This document shows, one piece after another, positions 53,475-62,761 of a stretch of 64,000 nucleotides of DNA. Position 1 is the stretch's first letter, and each line of letters opens with the position of its first letter. Under the pieces are notes generated by a model that did no database searches, was not told the DNA's origin, and worked only from the letters and a program-made list of their open reading frames with translations. Location: assembly GCF_018613855.1 (NCBI RefSeq), contig NZ_JAGGPK010000014.1, positions 1-64,000 of the forward strand. Direction: 5' to 3'. This DNA is from Arthrobacter sp. ISL-30. Its GTDB lineage: Bacteria; Actinomycetota; Actinomycetes; Actinomycetales; Micrococcaceae. The translations under genes were made by a program, and so were the position numbers.

Positions 53475-53678
53475 TCAGAGCGGACGGATGTTTTCGGCTT
53501 GCGGTCCTTTTTGGCCCTGCACGATGTCAAACTCGACTCGCTGGTTCTCTTCCAAGGAGCGGTAGCCACTGCTTGCAATGGCCGAATAGTGCGCGAAGAC
53601 GTCCGCGGACCCGTTGTCCGGAGCGATGAAACCGAACCCCTTCTCAGCGTTGAACCACTTCACGGTACCTGTTGCCAT
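53475..53678 (-). CDS. cspA: Cold-shock protein, second copy
   Basis: A 67-residue cold-shock protein ([18 protein letters not shown]...) that shares a long identical block around [16 protein letters not shown] with the copy at 49.2 kb and the same [10 protein letters not shown] end. The 308-bp region upstream (53679-53986) shows no gene and may include a regulatory leader. Confidence 0.95.
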   Translation of the reverse strand: MATGTVKWFNAEKGFGFIAPDNGSADVFAHYSAIASSGYRSLEENQRVEFDIVQGQKGPQAENIRPL

Positions 53679-53986
53679 GGAACGCGTTCCTCCCAGAATT
53701 TCCGTATGAAGCCGGCTATCTCGGAGGCCGTCTTCCGCTCCCCCAAAGCTACGATGCCGGAATTGGGTGTGCAAGGCCACCGCCACCGCCTGTCAGGACT
53801 CATCCTTACAGTGCTTTTCGCCCAGCCCGAACCGACAATCATCTGCGCTCCAATCCCTGCAACGATTCCCTGCAGACCTAGCGCCAGCGGTTCACCTCTA
53901 CCCGCCAGGATGGATTCAGCGTCGGAACGGTGGGTCGGTTCGGGGCGAGCAGATTTTGTTGGCTAGGGGCTCGGCGGAGGAGCCGG

Positions 53987-54549
53987 CTAGCGCGCCACGC
54001 GGTAGCGGAGGTAGACAACTCTCGAGCTGAAGGTGCGGGTCTCGACGAGCTCGAGGTCCACTCGGCGCTCGTGCTGGGAAAAGAAGGGAATGCCGCCGCC
54101 GACCAGCACCGGGTAGACCATGGCCCGGTACTCGTCAATCAGACCCAAGGCGGCCGCCTCGGAGGCGAGAGTCGCGCCGCCGATCGCGATGTCCCCCTCC
54201 CCCGGCTCGGCTCGCAACCGCTCGATCTCCTCAGCCAGGCCGCCGGAAGCCATGCGGGCATTGCCCTGCACTGCCGAGAGCGAGGTAGAGAACACCACCT
54301 TTGGGAGCGGCTTCCAGAGCGCGGCCCACTCGCGCTCCGAGTCGTCGAGCGATCTATCTTGATCGGCGGTCTCCCAGTACAGCATCGTCTCGTACAGCCG
54401 TCGTCCTAAAGGTGGACGCCAATCTCTCGTATCTCGTCGATCCAGAAGCGAAAGACCTCCTTCTCAGGCATCGTCCAGTCGAAGTCGCCGTCCGGCCCCA
54501 CGATGTAGCCGTCAAGGGAGACGCTCATCGAATAGGTCACGCTGCGCAT
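53987..54549 (-). pseudogene. Dihydrofolate-reductase-like (RibD C-terminal family) protein, frameshifted
   Basis: The start MRSVTYSMSVSLDGYIVGPD (ATG 54549) and DFDWTMPEKEVFRFW are typical of this family; after IGVHL the frame meets a stop, and one base lost in the CTTTAGG stretch (about 54412) explains it. The remainder (GRRLYETMLYWE, VVFSTSLSAVQGNARM, IAIGGATLASEAAALGLIDE, PVLVGGGIPFF) continues to 53987. Confidence 0.82.
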
Positions 54550-55309
54550 CAGAAGTCCTCCTCGGTAATGGGTACGACAGTCACTTTGCCCACGCGCCTC
54601 CTACATTTGAGTAGAGGCGAGTCGAGAAATAGCACGCCTCCTGGCGGAATTGGCTGGGCTCGTTGTACATAGCCTCAATCACTAGAGTCCGCTGCCCACT
54701 ACCCAGACACGCACAGGATGGGTCCACGGCGTGTCGTGGGAAAGGGTCGGGGTGGTTTCGTGGCTATGGTCGAGGTACCGGGCAACAGCCCGGGGCGGCG
54801 CTTAAGGAACTAAAGACCCGATGGCCGTCGGGTCTTCGTTCAGAGCGTTGCGCTCTTTGGTGCGATTCAAGGGCTTACTCCTTGATGGACACACCTCAAG
54901 AGTAGGCCCTTCGCAAGGACACGTCCATGATCCCGGTCACGGAAGTGCACCAGCGGTTCCACCCCATCCTTCGGGAGGAGATGCTGGCATGGCTTCCTGG
55001 CGAAAGCATAAGGAACCATGGGGCGCCATGAACCTGACGGTGAATATCATCCGCCTTGCGGTTGATCCGATCCGCTTGTTCTGGCACAACAACCCCTAAG
55101 GGGTTGGCGGCGGGTGCGGGCGACGGCCTGCCCCCACCGTTTCATCCGGAATCAGGCAACCCCAAGGATGCCGGCATTGGTCGCCCATGCCAAGACGTCA
55201 AAGAGATCCCGGAGGTCGTGACGACCGCAGCCGCGGAGCTGCTGAGCCGGGCCCAACAAGACTTCGACGTGGAAATCCGCTTCTAGACGACTTTCCGTCT
55301 GCTGCCGGA
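54550..55309. other. Gap with hairpins and a repeated C-terminal coding segment
   Basis: No intact gene. Hairpins at 54813-54836 (AAGACCCGA/TCGGGTCTT) and 55090-55106 (CAACCCCT/AGGGGTTG). At 55227-55286 lies the second copy of the LLxR...DFDVxIR segment, here in a frame open from 55056. Confidence 0.5.
55227..55286 (+). repeat. Second copy of the LLxR...DFDVxIR coding segment
   Basis: Encodes AAAELLSRAQQDFDVEIRF and a stop; matches 28082-28135. The frame runs back to an ATG at 55056 (76 residues), but the upstream part does not look conserved. Confidence 0.5.
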
Positions 55310-55687
55310 CTATGGGGTCGCGTCTTGCCCTTCTCCTGCTGTTCGCGGGCGAGAGGCTCGGCGTTCCTTGGTCGGTGTTTCACGGGCTTGGGCTATTTGG
55401 GTGCGCAGTTGGTCGATTTGGCGGCCGCAGGTGTCGTGGAGGTCCTTGACGCGCTGCTCTCCATGGGAACGTTCAAGCTCCAAATTAGCTCTGGCGGCAT
55501 CGCGCTCAGCGGTCAGCGTTGCCAGGTTGCCGCGCAGGTCGGCTGCCACCTCACGGGCACGGTCCAAATCGGCCCGGGCATTCGCAAGCTGGCCCTGCAT
55601 CTCCTCGATCGTTGCTTCGCCGCGATCGGCCCGCTCCGCATCCGCCTGAGCGCGGCTCTCGGCCGCCCCGCCTTGCCGTTCCGAGCA
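55310..55687 (-). pseudogene. Coiled-coil protein, probable N-terminally truncated KfrA-like remnant
   Basis: An open frame of about 125 codons with continuous coiled-coil composition (LANARADLDRAREVAADLRG, LTAERDAARANLELERSHGE). It begins at a stop codon near 55688 with no start before MQGQL (55600). Resembles the C-terminal coiled coil of KfrA-type plasmid proteins; the DNA-binding N-terminus is missing. It might instead be a 96-residue small protein. Confidence 0.5.
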
Positions 55688-56043
55688 TTAGAGAAACCGA
55701 AACACCAACCATGTATGGGAACCATCCGCGCATCGACAGCGGAGGCCAACAGCTCTAAGTTTGCTCAGGAGATTGCTTACCGAATCGGGAGGCAAACACG
55801 CACGCTCGGGATCCTTCACTGGGACAGTTCGCAAGGTCTTTGACATGCATAACGTACGACACGTCCCGAAAAAGTTGCTGCCGTGGGTGAGGATTGAGCT
55901 ATGGCAAAGCGCATCAGCGGCCCAAACGCCGTGATCTACAAGCCGACTGTCTTCCCTTCGGTCCGGACCGAAGTCTTTGATCAGCTCGCAGAGCCGAAGG
56001 CGACGGCTGATGTGTCCGTGTCGGTGATCCACCCCTCATCCTC

Positions 56044-56865
56044 ATGAAGCAGATGAGGCTCCGGTACGCCGGAGCGTGTCGGGTGTGCGGTGCCTCTCTT
56101 CCGACCGGGACAGAAGCGATCTATGAGAGCGAGACGAGGACCGTCCGCTGCTTGGAGTGTGCCACCGAGGCTGCGGAAACGATGTCCTCCGACCTCGAAC
56201 CACGTTGTGATGAGCCGTCGTCCAGTGAGTCCGGAATGGCCGGGTCGTCGGCCCGACGTGAATACGAGCGCCGCAAAGCGAAGGACGAGGAAAAGCTGCG
56301 CGAGAAGTGGGGTCGATTCGGTGGCCTCGCAGTCGCTCTCTCTGACGAGCGGCCGAGCACCAAGTCTTGGGATCGAGGCGCGATCGGTGAGGAGCGCCTC
56401 GGCGCTCGGCTAGACGCCCTGGCCGCCGATGGTCTCGCTGTCCTTCACGACTGGCGCATCCCCGGTTCCAAGGCGAACATCGACCACATCGCCATCACTC
56501 GCGGCGGAATCTGGGTTATCGACGCGAAGCGGTACAAGGGACGACCTGAGCTGAAGATCGAGGGCGGCATCTTCCGCCCACGCGCCGAGAAGCTCCTCGT
56601 CGGCCGGCGTGATTGCACGAAACTGGTCGATGGGGTGCTCAAACAGGTCGACGTCGTGCGCGACCTCGTCGGGGATGTTCCGGTCACCGGGGCGCTGTGC
56701 TTCATCGAAGCCGACTGGCCCCTGGTTAGGGGCGCGTTCTCGACTCGTGGCATTCACGTACTCTGGCCGAAACGGCTAGCCAAAGTGCTTGTAGAGGAGA
56801 CAGCCGGCGACGTTGAGGTGGCGGAGATGCGTGAGTCGGTAGCCGCGCGGTTCAAGTCTGCGTGA
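56044..56865 (+). CDS. NERD (nuclease-related) domain protein
   Basis: A 273-residue protein: an N-terminal zinc-ribbon-like section (CRVC at 12-15, CLEC at 36-39), a basic helical linker (YERRKAKDEEKLREKW), and a NERD domain with GAIGEERLG (E117), ANIDHIAI (D147) and WVIDAKRYKG (D160, K162), the residues of a PD-(D/E)xK-type nuclease fold. Nuclease activity is likely but unproven for the family; such genes are frequent in mobile DNA. Its 3' end is duplicated in inverted orientation at 51.9-52.0 kb. Confidence 0.85.
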   Translation: MKQMRLRYAGACRVCGASLPTGTEAIYESETRTVRCLECATEAAETMSSDLEPRCDEPSSSESGMAGSSARREYERRKAKDEEKLREKWGRFGGLAVALSDERPSTKSWDRGAIGEERLGARLDALAADGLAVLHDWRIPGSKANIDHIAITRGGIWVIDAKRYKGRPELKIEGGIFRPRAEKLLVGRRDCTKLVDGVLKQVDVVRDLVGDVPVTGALCFIEADWPLVRGAFSTRGIHVLWPKRLAKVLVEETAGDVEVAEMRESVAARFKSA

Positions 56866-56916
56866 CGTCACGCGTTCGATGTTCGAAGCCGTTCGGAAGC
56901 AGCCTAAGGGATTCTC
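56803..56916 (+). repeat. Inverted repeat partner of 51927-52037
   Basis: Covers the last NERD codons, the stop and about 50 bp of downstream sequence; 4.8 kb separate the two copies. Confidence 0.85.
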
Positions 56917-57396
56917 TATCGGGGCAGCGGCGGTCTCCCTTCTCAAAACTCGTTCTGGGGCTGGCCGGAACGTCCCGTTCGAGAATCATTCAGGAGAGGC
57001 AACGCCAAGAGCTCGGCTCCCCCCAGCAGGCCTCTACTCGTACCCACCACCGCAGCATGGCGAAGCCTCCGAGGAAGAAGGTCCCGCCATTCTCGATTAG
57101 GGCATATTCTCGAGATCCTTCGTTTTCGAGAGGGAGACAATTGAAGTCTCAGGACTTGCTTCCTATCCCAGCAATATCCGGCTTGGCGTAAGGCCAATAC
57201 GGACGGCAGTCCATAACACTCTACCGATGCCTCTCTGTACCCTTCCTACCGCCCATATGGGTCCACAAAGGGCCTCACGCAGCAAGTGACGCCAGCTCTC
57301 CAGCTCTCACAGACCACCTCTGGCACTCGAGGTAAACCGTGAGCCATGATTCACGGCAAGTCATGTCGTAGTCGGGCTCGACGTCCATGAATCGTC
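56866..57396. other. Gap upstream of the relaxase region
   Basis: No supported gene. A relaxase nick region (oriT) would be expected near here, but I cannot recognise one. Confidence 0.4.
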
Positions 57397-57588
57397 GTGA
57401 ATGAAAACAAGAGTATTCAATGTGGTCAGGGCTTCCAGCGAACTGATGCCGAGGACCTGGTCCGCGTCGCCAGCAGCCTGCTGGTCCCTTCCGAGACCGC
57501 AGGATTCGGACGCGGCAACAGCGCCGAGGCGCTGTTCCGCCGTCGAGGCTGGACGGCCGGCAGCCAGTCTGAGGCGCAAAAGCAATGA
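57397..57588 (+). CDS. Possible small protein coupled to the relaxase
   Basis: A 63-residue frame whose stop overlaps the relaxase start (ATGA). The C-terminal part (DAEDLVRVASSLLVPSETAG, SAEALFRRRGW) looks protein-like, the first dozen residues less so; it may be the tail of a truncated accessory gene. Confidence 0.35.
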   Translation: MNENKSIQCGQGFQRTDAEDLVRVASSLLVPSETAGFGRGNSAEALFRRRGWTAGSQSEAQKQ

Positions 57589-60500
57589 CCATGTCCATCG
57601 CCCGGCTCTCCGCTCAGTCCGGCCTGAAATACCTGTTCAAGACCACCATGATGGACGACCGGACCGTCACCCCCGCGGATGCCACCACGTACTACATGAA
57701 GGCCGGGACACCACAGGGCCGCTGGTTCGGCTCAGGCCTGCCCGGCATCAGCCGCGCCACTGGAGACGCCGTCACCGAAACCGATGCGAAAGCCATCTTT
57801 GACCATGCGGTCCACCCGGACACCGGGACCTCCTTGGGCCGTCCGCACGGCCGACCCACAGTCGTCCAAAACAGCCACGGCCGAACCGAAACGCGCCACG
57901 CCGTCGTCGGCTTCGACCTGACCTTCAGCGTGCCCAAGTCCGTGTCCGTCCTCTGGGCACTGAGCCCCAGATCCCATCCAGGACCAAATCCTCCAGACGC
58001 ACCACGACGCCATCCACGCCACCCTGCAATGGCTCGAGAAAGCGGTCATCCACACGCGCGCCGGACGCAATGGCATCGCCCGCCTCGGCACCCGTGGCGC
58101 GATCGCCGCTGCGTTCGATCACTGGGAGTCGCGTGCCGGGGATCCGCAACTGCACACCCATTTGGTCATCGCCAACCGGGTCCAGCGCATCAGCGACGGC
58201 GCCTGGGTCACCCTGGATTCGAGAACGCTTTACAACGCCGCCGTCGCTGCCAGCGAGCGCTATAACGGTCTCCTTTTCGACGCCCTCCACCGCCACCTAG
58301 CTACGGACACAGAAATTCGTGCTCCGGCCACAAACACCCACAACCCGAGTCAGCAGCTCACCGGTGTCGACGATGCGCTGATCCGCGAATTCTCCAACAG
58401 ATCCCGCCTCATCGATCTGGAAACCGACCGGCTCGTGGCCAAATGGACCAAACAGCACGGCACTCCCCCGACGGCAACGACTACCCTCAAACTCCGCCAG
58501 CAGGCAACCCTCTCCACGAGAACTCCCAAAGCAGAGTCAGTTGCACCCCTTCATCAGCTCTCCGCGCAGTGGCAGGCGCGCGCAGTCGCCAAGGGCTTCG
58601 ACCCCCGCCTCATCCTTGCCAACACCGTTCGACGCTCCCAAAAAGCCCCGTTCCGCGCCGGCGACTTCAGGACGAACTGGATCGAAACCGTCGCATCACT
58701 TGCCCGGCAGCGCGTCGCGGCGAAACGGGCCACCTGGAACCGATGGAACCTCCTCGCCGAAGCCGAGCGAGTGTGCGCCGCGATCCGCTGCCAAACGCCA
58801 CGAGACCGCACCGCCATGATCGACGCAATCGCCACCGCCGCCGAGGCCCAATCAGTCCCACTCAACGAGCACCGTTACAGCGTCCCCACCAATGCGCTGC
58901 CCGATCTGCGCCTCGGCGCCCAAAGCGTCTTCGACTTCCATGGATCGCGTCTCTGCACCGACGCCACGACACTCGCCTGCGAGCAGGCGGTCATGGCGGC
59001 AAGGAACGACGACGGCGGCCCCGCCCTCCGCCCGACCGTCGCCATGGAGACACTCGCCGGCTACCAACACCACGGCCGGTTCGCACTGCACTCCGATCAG
59101 CGTGCCGCCGCGTCCGAGGTGGTACTCAGCGGCAACCGGCTCGACGCCGTCGTCGGCCCGGCGGGCACCGGCAAAACCACAACGCTCGGCGCAGTCAAAA
59201 CCGCATGGGAAGCCCAATACGGAGCTGGTGGCGTCATCGGCCTTGCACCCGCCGCGGCGTCCGCCGACGTTCTCGGCCGGGAATTATCCATGGCCGCCGA
59301 GAACGTCGCGAAATGGCTCCACGAATCCGCCGGCGCGGGTGCCAGCCGCCGGGCTGGGCGGTTCTTCGCCGTCGAAGCACGCCTGAGCAACTCCGGGGCG
59401 GCAAATACCCGGCTGGCGCAGGAAGCAACGAGGCTTGCCGCGGAGCAGAACCGGTGGCGATTCCACCCGAATCAGCTGGTCATCATCGACGAAGCCTCCA
59501 TGGTCCCCACCCTGCAGCTGTCCGCCCTCGTGCACCAGGCCCGGGACGCCGGCGCCAAAATACTCTTGGTGGGCGATCCGGGGCAACTGGATGCGATCGA
59601 CGCCGGCGGCGTCCTCGGCTGGCTGGACCGGCAAGGCAAAACCGCGCGTCTGAGCACCATCTGGCGGTTCGAGCACGCTTGGGAACGGAATGCCTCGCTG
59701 AAGCTCAGGGCCGGGGACATCACAGCCATCGACGACTACGACCAGCACCAACGAATAACGAATGGCGCTTATCTCGACATGGTCGACCACGCCTACCTGG
59801 CCTGGCAATCCGACACCCGTGGCGGGAAATCGTCCATTCTCATTGCCGCGGACAATGAGACCGTCAGTATCCTCAACGAGAGAGCCCAGGGCGACCGGGT
59901 GACCCAAGGCGCCGTGGACGCCGAGCAGACAGTTCCACTAAGCGACGGGCTGCGTGCCGGGCGCGGTGACACGGTCATCGCACGCCGCAACGACCGAACT
60001 CTTTCAGACAGTACCGGTGACTTTATCCGCAACGGCACCCTCCTCGACGTCGTGCATACCGGACGGCGCGACGCCTCCCTAGTGGCGGTCCGCAGGGACA
60101 CCGGAGCCACTATCATGCTGCACCGAGACTATGTCGAGAACGCGGTCGAGCTTGGATACGCGACGACGGCGCACCGCTCCCAGGGGATCACCGTGGATGC
60201 CGGACACACCGTCATCACCCAGGGCCGCCTCACCCGGGAACTACTGTACGTCAGCATGACCCGCGGGCGCGGAGACAACCACGCGTACATCAGCGAGACC
60301 GACCACGGCGATCACGAGCCCGTGGGGCCGTCACGTCATCGCAGGCCGCATGGCGGGAGATCCTCGGTGAGGTACTGGCTGCGGAAGGCTCCGAACGAAC
60401 CGCCCACGAAATCCTCGCCGCCGAACAGTCGAGCGCCGACAATCTCGAACGACTCCACGCCGAATACGACTACCTCGCCCAGATCGCGGCCGCCGAGGAC

Positions 60501-61148
60501 CTGACAACGTTCATCAAAGGGCGCGTTCCGGGGCCCGTGGAGGAACTGCATCAGTCTCCGTCATGGGGCGCGGCTGTGGCGGCCTGGCGCCGAGCCGCCG
60601 TAATCAGCCGCCCCGGTGCGGAGCGGACTATCGCCGCGGCTCTGGAAACAAGCACCGGCGCGAAAGATATCGCAGCCGTCATGCACGCCCGACTCATCAA
60701 TTTCGCGTCCAGGATGCCCTCCGGCGAGTTTGCGGTCGTCCCGGATCCGATCCACACGGATCGGCCGGATCTCGCCGACCTGATTGACCAAGTAAGCAAA
60801 CGGATCAAACGCAGGACGGACAGCATTATCAGAGCAGCTCTGGTGCTCGACCCCGAGTGGAAGCAAAACCTCCTCGACGCTCTGCCGCCCAACATAGGCG
60901 CAGATGCCCTCAACAGCGCGATTGGCACGGTTGCTATCTATCGGGAAAGGTGGGGCGTCGGTGACTCGTCACTCCCCCTCGGACCCGTCCCTGCGGACTA
61001 CGAAAGGGAACAGCAATCTCAGACCGTGGGCGTTCAGCGACTCATTGACGCGGCCTCACGCGCAGTCGCCAATCAGGATTCTGATATCTGGCTTGGCATG
61101 CCGAGCAACCGGGAACCCAGCCTGATAAATGTCGGTTGGCAGCTCTAA
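57585..61148 (+). pseudogene. MobF-type relaxase/helicase (TrwC/TraI-like), two frameshifts
   Basis: The gene starts MTMSIARLSAQSGLKYLFKT and has the actinobacterial GRWFGSGL motif and FDLTFSVPKSVSVLWALS. Near 57965 the frame shifts; the second frame holds the metal-binding histidines (QLHTHLVIANR), Walker A VGPAGTGKTTTLG (about 59155), Walker B LVIIDEASMV and the helicase end (YATTAHRSQGITVDAGHT). Near 60325 it shifts back to the first frame (SSQAAWREILGEVLA... to the stop at 61148). Repaired, it would be about 1,187 residues. As read it cannot give a full relaxase-helicase, so mobilisation is probably lost. Confidence 0.87.
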
Positions 61149-61249
61149 ACTGAGCTCGAGCAGGCAATCCATGATCTCCAATCCACTCATCACGCCGGGG
61201 TTCATCACACATAGTCTGGGGATCATCGGGCGAGAAGGGAGCGCCGGCG

Positions 61250-62431
61250 ATGCCTAGACCGCCGCTGCAGATCGGCACTTGGGGGAAGATCAGTCGAGAC
61301 GAGGTGTCGCCTGGGGTCTGGCGCGCAATGGCAAGATTCCGGGACTTCGACGGCGTCACCCGCAAAGTGGAGGCTCGAGCGGCGGCCACGTCGAAGAACG
61401 ACAAAGGTGGGAAGGCCGAACGGCTGCTGATTTCTGCGCTCACGGACCGCGCCATGCCGGCAGGCGAAGACATCACGTCGGACACCCGAATCACCAAGCT
61501 GGCTCTGATTTGGTGGGCGGAATTTGAGGACGCCGATCGCGCACTCAACACTCGCCAGCGCTACAGGGACATCCTGGACAACTACGTTTCTCCCGGCGTC
61601 GGAGGTTTGCGGATTCGCGAAGCAACGGTCTCCACTTTGGATCGTTTCCTCAAGACCATACGCATCAAGCACGGCAACGCCACGGCAAAGCTCTGCAAGA
61701 CCGTCCTGTCGGGCATGCTGGGCCTTGCAGCCCGCCACGGCGCGCTGGATGGAAACCCCTTGCGAGACGTGGCTACGATCCCGACAAATCATAAAGAAGT
61801 CCGGGCGCTAACCGTGACAGAGGTTGTCGCATTACGTGCGGGTCTCAGGCAATGGGAGGCCGACAAGAAGCAGGTCGGCCGATACCCGACTGTGGACATC
61901 CTCGACGTCATCGACATCATGCTCGCCACGGGCGCACGCATCGGGGAGGCGTTGGCCATACGGTGGAAGGACGTCGATCTAAAATCCGAGAAGCCAACGG
62001 TCACCGTGAACGGAACGATTGTCTACATGCCCAAGCAGGGCTTGACCATCCAGGAGCACCCTAAGAGCGCCAATTCCCGTCAAAGGTACTTCCTACCGTC
62101 TTTCGCCGTGGAAATGCTCCTGAGACGGCAAATTGGGCTTCTGGAGGCCAATCCCTGGGACGTGGTGTTCCCTTCGGCCATTGGTTCGCTGCGCGATCCG
62201 AATAACTTCCGCAGGCAATGGCGTTCTGCGAGTGACGACCTTGGATTTCAATGGGTTACCCCGCACACCTTCAGAAAGACCGTAGGAACCCTGCTGGAGG
62301 CCTCGTCAGGAGTGGCTGTCGCTTCAGCCCAGCTTGGCCACTCCAGCGAAAACGTGACAAGGAAGCACTACGTCCAGAAGACGCACGAGGCACCGGATAA
62401 CACCTCGCTGCTCGAGGCTTTCGGCAACTAG
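61250..62431 (+). CDS. int: Tyrosine integrase of the island
   Basis: A 393-residue phage-type integrase with all catalytic residues: R230 (TGARIGEAL), K272, H339 and R342 (HTFRKT), H364 (LGHSSENVT) and Y374 (HYVQ). The N-terminal arm-binding region (about 1-75) is followed by a SAM-like core-binding domain (RQRYRDILDNYV). It ends 102 bp from the attachment core in tRNA-Met and points toward it. It appears intact, so excision may still be possible if an excisionase is supplied. Confidence 0.93.
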   Translation: MPRPPLQIGTWGKISRDEVSPGVWRAMARFRDFDGVTRKVEARAAATSKNDKGGKAERLLISALTDRAMPAGEDITSDTRITKLALIWWAEFEDADRALNTRQRYRDILDNYVSPGVGGLRIREATVSTLDRFLKTIRIKHGNATAKLCKTVLSGMLGLAARHGALDGNPLRDVATIPTNHKEVRALTVTEVVALRAGLRQWEADKKQVGRYPTVDILDVIDIMLATGARIGEALAIRWKDVDLKSEKPTVTVNGTIVYMPKQGLTIQEHPKSANSRQRYFLPSFAVEMLLRRQIGLLEANPWDVVFPSAIGSLRDPNNFRRQWRSASDDLGFQWVTPHTFRKTVGTLLEASSGVAVASAQLGHSSENVTRKHYVQKTHEAPDNTSLLEAFGN

Positions 62432-62440
62432 CCCAAAACG

Positions 62441-62463
62441 TTTCCGGTGGGTTTCCGGTGGGT
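62441..62463. other. Candidate integrase arm-type sites, right end
   Basis: TTTCCGGTGGGT in two overlapping tandem copies (62441-62452 and 62452-62463), directly after the integrase stop; the same word occurs near the left end at 19176. Confidence 0.6.
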
Positions 62464-62488
62464 GATGACCTCAGAACGCAAAAACGAG

Positions 62489-62529
62489 AGTGCCCCTGAC
62501 CTGCGTTTCCGCAAGTCAGAGGCACTTTT
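62489..62529 (+). terminator. Integrase terminator
   Basis: Twelve-base arms (62489-62500 and 62515-62526, one mismatch) followed by TTTT, just before the attachment core. Confidence 0.75.
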
Positions 62530-62532
62530 CAT

Positions 62533-62563
62533 GTAGGGCTACTCGGACTTGAACCGAGGACCT
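62533..62563 (-). other. Attachment site core within tRNA-Met
   Basis: 31 bp identical to 19032-19062; it spans the variable loop, T arm and acceptor 3' strand of the tRNA. Confidence 0.93.
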
Positions 62564-62607
62564 TAGGATTATGAGTCCCGCGCTCTAACCAGCTGAGCTA
62601 TAGCCCC
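62534..62607 (-). tRNA. tRNA-Met (CAT), elongator type
   Basis: A 74-nt cloverleaf: acceptor GGGGCTA/TAGCCCT with a G-T closing pair and discriminator A, D stem GCTC/GAGC, anticodon loop CTCATAA, T stem CTCGG/CCGAG. The lowest anticodon-stem pair is C-A, so that stem is one pair short. CCA is not encoded. The 3' part serves as the island's attachment site. An Ile2 (lysidine) identity cannot be excluded from the anticodon alone. Confidence 0.93.
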
Positions 62608-62761
62608 ATAGTGCCCCATGCCGGCAACACACTGGCCGGCAACACACTGCACGAGGCAACGTATTGCACGATCGGGGCAAAAACACTTTAGCAATAGTAA
62701 TCGCTTCCGGCGTCGCAAAAGCCCCGCCCTGCGGAAATCAGCCCTGGGAAAATCAGTCCTG

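Larger units (their letters stand above)
19032..62563. mobile_element. 43.5-kb integrated island in tRNA-Met (remnant mobilisable element)
   Basis: Bounded by 31-bp direct repeats, with the tyrosine integrase next to the intact tRNA, a decayed excisionase-like gene at the far end and a MobF relaxase. No type IV secretion or coupling-protein genes are visible, so it cannot transfer by itself, and the relaxase is frameshifted. Contents are accessory: nested transposons, surface proteins, a polysaccharide/partner-switch region, stress-type genes and pseudogenes. Confidence 0.9.

Noticed and set aside
57401..57802. Alternative frame overlapping the relaxase start
   Set aside because: It overlaps the relaxase N-terminal domain, which is clearly coding in the other frame.
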